A DNA stretch of 7,859 nt from Candidatus Solibacter sp. (GTDB lineage: Bacteria > Acidobacteriota > Terriglobia > Bryobacterales > Bryobacteraceae): contig JADGNS010000174.1 in the NCBI GenBank assembly GCA_017883355.1, positions 1 through 7,859 of the forward strand, in the 5' to 3' direction. This document shows, piece by piece, positions 1 through 5,799 of the stretch (positions are counted from its first letter, which is position 1; each line of letters starts with the position of its first letter). Made by a program: the position numbers and the translations under genes. The notes beneath the pieces are model-generated. The model was not told the DNA's origin. It saw only the letters and a program-made list of their open reading frames with translations, and did no database searches.

Positions 1-346
1 CCGTGTGCGTGGACCTCTCCGCCGCCTCTGCGATGGCTTCCGCATCGGCCAGAGTGGGCGCCACCGGCTTCTGCAACAGGACGTGCTTGCCGGCCTGGAT
101 CGCCGCCACCGCCTGCGGACGGTGAAAATGGTTGGGGCTGCTGATGATCACGGCGTCGATCTCGCTCGTCATCGCCGCCGAAAAATCGGTGGATGCCGCC
201 GCCCCGGGAATGGTCTCCGCGGCCTTCTGCGCGGCAGCCGGCACGGCGTCGATACAGTTGACCACGCGCACCCAGTCCAGATCGCGGTAGACGCCCAAAT
301 AGTGGGCCGCCATCCCGCCGCATCCCACGAACGAAACGTTGATCAT
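1..346 (-). CDS. Gfo/Idh/MocA-family NAD(P)-dependent oxidoreductase, N-terminal part (runs off the left edge)
   Basis: The first 115 codons of a cytoplasmic dehydrogenase are present, read from the ATG at 346-344; the rest lies beyond the window. Residues 4-14 form the first Rossmann strand and the glycine-rich dinucleotide loop (VGCGGMA, G8/G10/G11). An acidic residue, D33, closes the second strand, which in this family usually favours NAD(H). A PNHFH segment at residues 71-75 and the QKP triad at 92-94 correspond to the family's TPNxxH and EKP motifs; Q replaces the usual E. The catalytic lysine is expected to be K93. The start codon overlaps the stop of the upstream transporter gene (ATGA, 346-343), so the two are probably translationally coupled. 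Substrate cannot be told from the N-terminal half; the context suggests a sugar or sugar derivative. Family assignment is firm, specificity is open. Confidence 0.88.
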   Translation of the reverse strand, partial: MINVSFVGCGGMAAHYLGVYRDLDWVRVVNCIDAVPAAAQKAAETIPGAAASTDFSAAMTSEIDAVIISSPNHFHRPQAVAAIQAGKHVLLQKPVAPTLADAEAIAEAAERSTHT

Positions 347-1383
347 GCCTTCTCCCCGGCGGGACGCTTCTCCCGCGTGGCGTACAACGCAATCGACATG
401 CCCCCTAGCGTCGCCGCCACGATCGCGAACGCCTGCACGGGCGTCACCTTGAGATACAGTATCAGCACGCCGCAGAACATCACGCTGGCCGCGATCACTT
501 TATCGGTGATCTCGCGCTCGCGGAAGAACAGCCATCCCGCGAACACGCTCAGCACGATGCCCGCGCGCTTGATGCTCACCGTGATCACCACCGGAATGTA
601 CGCGTAGCTCGCCAGTTGAAAGAGCAGCGACACGGCGTCGAACAGCCCGGCCAGCACGATCCACTTCGCGTTGCCCCTCGCCGCGGCGGCGAAATCGCCC
701 TTCTGCGATTTGGCCAGCAGGTAGAACGAAATGCACAAGCCCACGCCGTACGCAAAGCTCTCCGTGAAGACGTCGCTCATCTTCACCAACTTCGCATCCA
801 GCGGGTTGGTCAGCGAAAAGATCAGCGCCACAATCAGCATGTAGCGGCTGCCCTTGTATTCCAGCACCGCTTTGACGGGCGCCAGCCAGCCCACCGCGAA
901 CAGTTGCCGGTGCATGGCCAGCGAGCCCACCACGATCAGCGCCACGCCCAGCAGTTTGATGGGCTCCGGCTTCTGTCCCAGAATGATGTACGTGCTCGGG
1001 ATCAGGAACACCGGCGTGAACGCCAGGAATGGAATGCACATCGAAAGCGGAGAAATCTGCAGCGCCCGGAAGTAGAGCCACATCACGATGGTGATCAACC
1101 CCACGTCGAGCGCGAGGTAGATGAAAAACGTGGGCACCGGCGCGAGTTGAAACAGGCCGAACAACAGGCCCGCATCGCGGATCACTACCGGCACGCCGCG
1201 CAGTATCTGCACCGCGAGCACGAGGGCGAAAACCACCGCCACCGCGATGCGAATCCAGAACGTGGCCGGAAACAGATCGCGCTGATCGAGCGCGCGCTTC
1301 CGCCAGACGTCGGTCATGACGTTGGTCACGGACATGGCCGCCGCCAGCAGCAGTCCGATGGGAGCAAAACCCAGCGTATCCAT
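343..1383 (-). CDS. EamA/DMT-superfamily membrane transporter, possible sugar (rhamnose) importer
   Basis: This 346-residue, very hydrophobic protein has the two-repeat layout of drug/metabolite transporters: membrane segments near residues 5-25, 43-62, 81-103, 111-134 and 141-157, then 180-197, 207-225, 240-260, 264-288 and 295-311. The stretch around 268-310 (VSIKRAG, then FFREREIT, then a glycine-bearing helix) is typical of the end of the second EamA repeat. An extra hydrophobic segment at 315-334 follows, then a charged tail (TREKRPAGEKA). The ATG at 1383 lies 21 bp after the rhamnosidase stop and has a weak GAAG ribosome site at 1394-1391. Its stop overlaps the next start. E. coli RhaT is also a DMT-superfamily protein of similar length, but I see no close sequence resemblance to it. 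Import of the sugar released by the upstream enzyme is inferred from operon position only; metabolite export remains possible. Confidence 0.85.
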   Translation of the reverse strand: MDTLGFAPIGLLLAAAMSVTNVMTDVWRKRALDQRDLFPATFWIRIAVAVVFALVLAVQILRGVPVVIRDAGLLFGLFQLAPVPTFFIYLALDVGLITIVMWLYFRALQISPLSMCIPFLAFTPVFLIPSTYIILGQKPEPIKLLGVALIVVGSLAMHRQLFAVGWLAPVKAVLEYKGSRYMLIVALIFSLTNPLDAKLVKMSDVFTESFAYGVGLCISFYLLAKSQKGDFAAAARGNAKWIVLAGLFDAVSLLFQLASYAYIPVVITVSIKRAGIVLSVFAGWLFFREREITDKVIAASVMFCGVLILYLKVTPVQAFAIVAATLGGMSIALYATREKRPAGEKA

Positions 1384-1389
1384 TTATAG

Positions 1390-1405
1390 GCTTCTACCTG
1401 GAAGC
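1390..1405 (-). promoter_or_regulatory. Small hairpin in the rhamnosidase-transporter spacer
   Basis: In the minus-strand transcript a perfect 5-bp stem (GCTTC at 1405-1401 with GAAGC at 1394-1390) encloses a 6-base loop. Its 5' arm starts in the last base of the rhamnosidase stop codon, and its 3' arm holds the only plausible ribosome site (GAAG) of the transporter. A ribosome finishing the first gene would melt it, so it may support translational coupling. The stem is short and could be chance. Confidence 0.25.
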
Positions 1406-4014
1406 TACTTCGCCACCAGTTTCACCGGCCCCAGCATGCCTGCCGGCAGCGAGCGCACGCTCACCATGTCCTGCGCCTGGAATTTTTCGCCGTACTTGGC
1501 GGTCAGTTCCTTGTAGTCCGGCAGCGGTCCCTTGGCCAGCTCGTTGAGCGCGAGATTGGCCACCACCACGCGAATCGCGTTCTCGCCGGGTTTCAGCAAG
1601 CCGGTGATCTCGACTTCAAACGGCGCCTTCCACACCGCTCCCGCCGGCTTCCCGTTGACGAATACCTGCGCCGCCTCGCGCACCGGACTCTCCAGCCACG
1701 CCCGCATGCCCGATGGCGCGCGCCGCTCGCTCGCCGGGTCCACCACCGTGCCCTCGCCGAAGTTCAGGAACACCCGCTGGCCCGCGCGCAGCATGGCCGG
1801 CGGAGCCGCCACCGTGCGCTCGTAGGTCGCCGTCCCCGAGTAGAACTTGCGAGCTTCATCATCGGTCCACGGCTTCAGCGTCGCCATCTGCAAATCCGGA
1901 GCGTCCGGGAACTTCACCGTCCAGTTGCCGCTCACGTCCACCGGCGGAATCGCCGCTCCCGTCATCGCGGGGATCGCCGGCGCTACCTCCTTCGAGAACA
2001 CCAGCACACGCGATTCGTAGGGCGCCAGCTCCAGGTCCATGCCCGCCTTCGCCGACTTGCCGGTGAACGGATCCCACCATGCCGCCTGCATTCCCTGTAC
2101 GCGGAATGCCGCCTTCGCTTTCACGGAACGATTCGTGGTGTTGGCCACGAAGTAGATATCGGAGTACGGCAGCTTGCGATGCACCACGCCCACGTCCGGC
2201 GGCAGGGTGAAGTCCGCGGGCAGCGCGGCGTGCAGAGCCTCACCCAACTTCGCCTCTTCGGTCAGTTGGAACTTGGCCGAGAGTTCGCGAACCTGGGGCG
2301 TTTCGCCTTCGTCGCGCAGTCCCGGCGCTAGCGATGGCAGCCGCCTGGTGAAGATCACCTTCCCGCCCTTGGCGGCGTACTCCGCAATCTTCTGGTAGGT
2401 CCCTAGCGGAATGCGCTCCACGTTGGCCACGATCAGAATCTTCTGCGTGATGCCTTTGGCCGCGATGGCGCCATCGTCGGTGAAATCGAAGTTGTACCCG
2501 GCGTCCAGAATCGCCGGCACGAGCGCCGGCCCGATCAACGCCTCCATCGCCTGATTGACCGAATCGCGTCCCAGGGCGAAGCCCGCGAAGGCGTCGTGCG
2601 TCGGCATGTAGACCGCGACATCGATGGCCGGCGTTCCCTGCCGCAACAGCCAACTGATGCGCTGCAGGTAAGTCGTAATGTCGGGCATCACGATCCACCA
2701 CGGGTTGTGCTGATTGAACACCGCCGCCGCGTAGAACCGCCAACCCGGCTCGTCCACCGAGGGCGGAGTGTACGGCCAGCCGTGCGCCACCAATTGATTC
2801 ACGCCCTGCAGGAAGTGCAGGTCGGCCTCCGCTTTCATATCCAGCGGGGTGGCCCGAAATACCGGCGAATGCAGCCAGGTCCAAGTCTCGCTGGAGGTCA
2901 CCGGACGCCCGTAGAGGTGGTTGGCCGAGGATGCCCACCGCGTGGTGGAAAATCGTCTCCACTGCGTGCCCTCGCCCTCCGGCAAATCGACCAGGCGCTG
3001 GCTGGAAAGCGTCACCGGCGGAATCCCATAAGTCTGCGAGCGGAACTTCGTGCCGTGCGCTTTGGCCCACGCGGTGAGCGGCTGCAGATACTGGTCCTCG
3101 CAGAGTTCGCTGAGCGTGAGGCCCCAATCGTGGCGGATGGCGCGGGTCACGGGCCCGATGTCCTCGGCCAGCGCGGGCAGGTAAGGCGTGAGGTCGTAGC
3201 CGCGCCGCTTCTGGAACTCCGCCAGGAAATTGGAGGTCCAATCCGAGTTGTAGACTTCCAGGCTGTCGCTGAAGATGGCGTACGGCGGTGTTTTCTCCAG
3301 CGCCTTCAGCATGGGCTCGCCGACGACTTTGAGATGCTGCTGGATGGCGGAGGTGTCGTAGTGATTCAGCACCCAGCCCTCGGCGCCTACCGCCGGACGC
3401 TTCACCGTCTGTCGCGTGTGGCTGGCGATGAAGAACGTCGCCTGTCCCTTGGCGCCCGCCGGCACCGCCAACTTGCCGTCCATCAGCAGTACCGGTTTGC
3501 CGTCCAGGAACGCCGCGATCAGCTTCTCGCCTTCCTGCAACGGCGGTATGACTTCCGGCGCCGCGCGGACCACGCGCAACCGCGGCGACGCCAGCGCGAC
3601 GGGAATGTGCGGCCCGCCGAACGGCCATCCGCTGCCCAGCGTCAGATCCATGCGCAGTCCCAGTTCCTTCGCCTTTTCGCCGGTGAAGGTGAGCGCATCC
3701 AGAAACTCCGCGCTCATGTACGGAAAATTCTTGATGCCCCTGGCCGCATCGTCCAGTTCCAGGGCGTAGGTGGGCTGGACTTCAAACCCGCCGATGCCGC
3801 CCTCTTTCATGAAGCGCATTTCGCGTTCCAGTTCGGGCTTGGTCACCGACGGACCAAACCACCACCAGCGCACCATCATGCGCGCATCGTTCGGCGGCCG
3901 CTCGAAGCCGCGCCGCAGTTCCGTCACGTTCGCCGGGTCCGCGCTCCAGGCGAATCCGGCCATCAGCGCCAAAAGCGCACCACGCCGCAACCATAAGACT
4001 GACATTTGCTTCAT
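1405..4014 (-). CDS. Secreted glycoside hydrolase family 106-type alpha-L-rhamnosidase
   Basis: This 869-residue protein would cleave terminal alpha-L-rhamnose from glycans or glycosides outside the cytoplasm. Residues 1-25 form a signal peptide (K/R near the start, hydrophobic ALLALMAGFAW, likely cut after S24-A25). Residues 43-82 carry the GH106 opening signature: NDARMMVRWWWFGP, then EMRFMKEGGIGGFEVQP. Further family-like blocks are LTLGSGWPFGGP (125-135), FSDSLEVY (248-255), SSETWTW (374-380) and GVNQLVAHGWPYTPP (404-418). E253 and E376 are candidate catalytic acids, inferred from position in conserved-looking blocks. A Rossmann-like segment spans about 463-560, and a GH2-like jelly-roll sugar-binding domain about 690-825 (VFVNGKPAGAVWKAPFEVEI). 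At 869 residues it is shorter than many GH106 enzymes, which often exceed 1000. It heads the minus-strand unit and faces rhamnose isomerase, which fits the specificity. Confidence 0.85.
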   Translation of the reverse strand: MKQMSVLWLRRGALLALMAGFAWSADPANVTELRRGFERPPNDARMMVRWWWFGPSVTKPELEREMRFMKEGGIGGFEVQPTYALELDDAARGIKNFPYMSAEFLDALTFTGEKAKELGLRMDLTLGSGWPFGGPHIPVALASPRLRVVRAAPEVIPPLQEGEKLIAAFLDGKPVLLMDGKLAVPAGAKGQATFFIASHTRQTVKRPAVGAEGWVLNHYDTSAIQQHLKVVGEPMLKALEKTPPYAIFSDSLEVYNSDWTSNFLAEFQKRRGYDLTPYLPALAEDIGPVTRAIRHDWGLTLSELCEDQYLQPLTAWAKAHGTKFRSQTYGIPPVTLSSQRLVDLPEGEGTQWRRFSTTRWASSANHLYGRPVTSSETWTWLHSPVFRATPLDMKAEADLHFLQGVNQLVAHGWPYTPPSVDEPGWRFYAAAVFNQHNPWWIVMPDITTYLQRISWLLRQGTPAIDVAVYMPTHDAFAGFALGRDSVNQAMEALIGPALVPAILDAGYNFDFTDDGAIAAKGITQKILIVANVERIPLGTYQKIAEYAAKGGKVIFTRRLPSLAPGLRDEGETPQVRELSAKFQLTEEAKLGEALHAALPADFTLPPDVGVVHRKLPYSDIYFVANTTNRSVKAKAAFRVQGMQAAWWDPFTGKSAKAGMDLELAPYESRVLVFSKEVAPAIPAMTGAAIPPVDVSGNWTVKFPDAPDLQMATLKPWTDDEARKFYSGTATYERTVAAPPAMLRAGQRVFLNFGEGTVVDPASERRAPSGMRAWLESPVREAAQVFVNGKPAGAVWKAPFEVEITGLLKPGENAIRVVVANLALNELAKGPLPDYKELTAKYGEKFQAQDMVSVRSLPAGMLGPVKLVAK

Positions 4015-4020
4015 GGTATG

Positions 4021-4027
4021 CCTCTCT
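4021..4027 (-). promoter_or_regulatory. Ribosome binding site of the rhamnosidase gene
   Basis: AGAGAGG in the minus-strand transcript lies 6 bases before the ATG at 4014. This spacing favours that start over the second in-frame ATG at 4005 and keeps the two positive stretches ahead of the signal-peptide core. Confidence 0.6.
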
Positions 4028-4228
4028 ACACGGTCACGCCAAGCAGTTTCGGCGATGGCGCCTTTGTTTCAGTTGAGAAAACAGGCGACGCATTCGCGCC
4101 TCCCGGCAAGGTGGCGTACTTTCATCGGTTTCCGACGTCTAAATTCCACCTTATCCATAACTTCCACTGTACAGGACACGCTGCTGTTGTTCTGCATGGC
4201 GAAACCTCCATCGCCACTCCAGATCCGT

Positions 4229-4258
4229 TTGACCTGGCACCCCTAAACCGCAGATGAT
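4229..4258 (+). promoter_or_regulatory. Candidate sigma-70-type promoter of the rhaI operon
   Basis: TTGACC at 4229-4234 matches five of six bases of the -35 consensus. GATGAT at 4253-4258 matches four of six of the -10 after an 18-bp spacer. Transcription would begin near 4265, giving a leader of about 15 bases before the GTG at 4280, with GGGTGG at 4267-4272 as a weak ribosome site. Prediction by eye only. Confidence 0.35.
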
Positions 4259-4279
4259 ATTAGATCGGGTGGCCTAATC

Positions 4280-5473
4280 GTGATTTCCAATAAACAGACC
4301 GATCGCATCATTCACGCGTTAAACGCGTTTCATATCGAATTGCCCTCTTGGGGTTTCGCCAACACCGGCACCCGTTTCGGCAAATTCCTGCAACCCGCCG
4401 CCGCCACTTCCACGGCGGAAAAATTCGCCGACGCCGGCATGGTGCACCGCGTGACGGGCGTTTGCCCCACCATCGCGCTGCACGTCCTGTGGGATCTGCC
4501 CAAAGGCGTTGGCGATTGCGCCGAGGTTCAGGCGCTGGCGGCCGAGCATGGGCTACAACCGGGCGCCATCAACCCCAACGTATTTCAGGATCAGAACTAC
4601 AAGTACGGCTCCCTGGGCAATCCCGATGCGGCGATTCGCAAGGAGGCCATGGACCACATTCTGGCGTGCGTCGAAATCCAGAAGCGTCTGGGCAGCCGCG
4701 ATCTCTCGCTGTGGTTCGCCGATGGTTCCAACTACCCCGGCACGCAGAACATCCGGCATCGCCGCCGCTGGTTTGAAGAGGGATTGAAGGCCACCCACGC
4801 CGCGCTCGCCGAGGGCCAGCGCATGATGGTGGAATACAAACCCTTCGAGCCCGCTTTCTACCACACCGACATCGCCGATTGGGGCATGGCGCTGGTGCTG
4901 GCGCAAGCCGCCGGGCCCAAAGCCAAAGTGCTGGTGGATACCGGTCACCACTATCAGGCACAGAACATCGAACAGATTGTGGCCTGGCTGCTCGACATGA
5001 ACATGCTGGCGGGATTCCACTTTAACGACCGCCGCTACGCCGACGACGATCTGACCATGGGTTCCATCGATCCCTACCAGGTCTTCCGCATCTTCCACGA
5101 GATTGCGCACTTCGAATGGGAGACCGGGCAGCGCGCCGATATCGCCTACATGATCGATCAGAGCCACAATCTCAAGGGCAAGATCGAAGCCATGATCCAG
5201 ACCGTCACCACCGCCATGGAACTGTTTGCCAAAGCGGCCATGGTGGATCACGAGAAGCTCGCCGGATATCAGACCAGTTGCGCGTTGGTCGATGCCGAAA
5301 CCTGCCTCAAAGACGCATTTTCCAACGACGTCCGCCCGGTGATTCGCGAGTGGGCCGTCTCCAAGGGATTGCCCGCCGACGCCATGGACGCCTTCCGCCA
5401 GAGCGGCTATCTCGAAAAGATCACCGCCGAACGTGGTGCCAGGAACATGTCCGCCATATCCAGCTATGCATAA
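4280..5473 (+). CDS. rhaI: L-rhamnose isomerase (Pseudomonas stutzeri / TIM-barrel type)
   Basis: This 397-residue cytoplasmic enzyme should interconvert L-rhamnose and L-rhamnulose. From memory, P. stutzeri L-rhamnose isomerase uses E219, D254, H281 and D327 for the structural metal, and H257, D289 and D291 for the catalytic metal. Here E185, D220, H247, D293, H223, D255 and D257 all occur at one constant offset of 34, in the blocks MVEYKPFEP, VLVDTGHH, GFHFNDRRYADDDL and YMIDQSHNLK. The complete set implies an active Mn-type enzyme. The N-terminus (IELPSWGFANTGTRF, 19-33) also fits this family. The start is the GTG at 4280 with a weak GGGTGG 7 bases upstream; the next in-frame ATG is only at residue 54, inside the conserved region. 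Enzymes of this type can be promiscuous toward other aldoses such as allose, so other substrates are possible. It is the first gene of a tight three-gene unit. Confidence 0.93.
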   Translation: MISNKQTDRIIHALNAFHIELPSWGFANTGTRFGKFLQPAAATSTAEKFADAGMVHRVTGVCPTIALHVLWDLPKGVGDCAEVQALAAEHGLQPGAINPNVFQDQNYKYGSLGNPDAAIRKEAMDHILACVEIQKRLGSRDLSLWFADGSNYPGTQNIRHRRRWFEEGLKATHAALAEGQRMMVEYKPFEPAFYHTDIADWGMALVLAQAAGPKAKVLVDTGHHYQAQNIEQIVAWLLDMNMLAGFHFNDRRYADDDLTMGSIDPYQVFRIFHEIAHFEWETGQRADIAYMIDQSHNLKGKIEAMIQTVTTAMELFAKAAMVDHEKLAGYQTSCALVDAETCLKDAFSNDVRPVIREWAVSKGLPADAMDAFRQSGYLEKITAERGARNMSAISSYA

Positions 5474-5480
5474 TGAAGAT

Positions 5481-5798
5481 ATGCCGCGCTACGCATTCAA
5501 ACTGCGCATCAAGCCGGACGCCATCGAAGAGTACGAGCGCGAACACCAGCGGGTCTGGCCGGAGTTGCTGGCCAAGCTGAAGGAAGTCGGCATCTGCGAT
5601 TACTCCGTCTTTCGCCGCGGCCAGGATCTGACGCTGGTCCTGCGCACCGACGATTTCGACAGGGCTTGGGACGCTCTCGACCAAGACCCCGTCAACCAGC
5701 GCTGGCAGCAGTTCATGGGCCGCCTCTTCGAGCCCGTCCCCGACAAGCAAAACGGCGAGCGTTTCGCCATGATGAAGGAAGTCTTCCACCTGGAGTAG
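5481..5798 (+). CDS. rhaM: L-rhamnose mutarotase
   Basis: This 105-residue protein belongs to the RhaM family (formerly DUF718), which interconverts the alpha and beta anomers of L-rhamnose in the cytoplasm so that the isomerase receives the right form. It aligns with E. coli RhaM (about 104 residues) from residue 1: A5-F6, PDA at 12-14, EEY at 16-18, H22, WPEL at 26-29, Y41, W63, QRW at 73-75 and the closing EVFHLE. H22 is the expected proton donor, with Y18 and Y41 in the sugar site; all are kept. The ATG at 5481 was chosen because it gives the family length and alignment, although the ribosome site is poor (GAAG only 2 bases away). In-frame starts at 5466 and 5433 would overlap the isomerase gene. 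The 7-bp gap after rhaI suggests co-translation. Confidence 0.95.
   Translation: MPRYAFKLRIKPDAIEEYEREHQRVWPELLAKLKEVGICDYSVFRRGQDLTLVLRTDDFDRAWDALDQDPVNQRWQQFMGRLFEPVPDKQNGERFAMMKEVFHLE
5792..5795 (+). promoter_or_regulatory. Ribosome binding site supporting the GTG start of the glycosyltransferase
   Basis: GGAG sits inside the last codons of rhaM, four bases before the GTG at 5800. The alternative ATG at 5839 has no comparable site and would remove the positively charged N-terminus, so GTG is preferred. Confidence 0.45.
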
Positions 5799-5799
5799 G

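Larger units (their letters stand above)
4015..4279. promoter_or_regulatory. Divergent intergenic control region between rhamnosidase and rhamnose isomerase genes
   Basis: This 265-bp gap must hold the promoters of both gene sets and is visibly more AT-rich than the flanking genes. It contains several short inverted repeats that could be operators: CATCGG-TTT-CCGACG at 4123-4137 (6-bp arms, one mismatch), the perfect 8-bp palindrome CTGTACAG at 4167-4174, TTAT-CC-ATAA at 4151-4160, and TGTTT-N9-AAACA at 4065-4083. A short minus-strand reading frame (4197-4069, 42 codons) preceded by GGAGG also lies here. No regulator gene is visible in the window and I cannot tie any repeat to a regulator family. 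I did not find a convincing promoter for the rhamnosidase side. Confidence 0.5.

Noticed and set aside
5..607. 200-codon plus-strand frame at the left edge
   Set aside because: It lies antisense to a clear Rossmann-fold oxidoreductase and to the end of the transporter; no motif of its own.
343..1383. Naming the transporter RhaT
   Set aside because: Length and superfamily are similar, but sequence landmarks of E. coli RhaT are not seen; only a general EamA assignment is supported.
616..1389. 257-codon plus-strand frame opposite the transporter
   Set aside because: Highly charged, repetitive composition (R, H, Q, E) mirrors hydrophobic codons on the other strand; no domain, and the opposing frame is a clear membrane protein.
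2240..3996. Two long alternative frames over the rhamnosidase gene (462 codons on the minus strand at 2240-3628; 466 codons on the plus strand at 2596-3996)
   Set aside because: Their translations are rich in R, G, A, H and Q with no recognisable domain, the usual result of reading high-GC coding sequence out of frame; the 869-residue frame has a signal peptide and family motifs.
4006..4257. 83-codon plus-strand frame filling most of the divergent intergenic region
   Set aside because: No convincing ribosome site, no recognisable domain, and it overlaps the rhamnosidase start in antisense and the candidate rhaI promoter.
5433..5480. Upstream extension of rhaM (GTG at 5433 or ATG at 5466)
   Set aside because: The extra residues have no counterpart in the family and would overlap the isomerase gene; the ATG at 5481 aligns with residue 1 of E. 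coli RhaM.
5116..5580. 154-codon frame spanning the rhaI/rhaM junction
   Set aside because: Out of frame with two well-supported enzymes; composition typical of a shadow frame.
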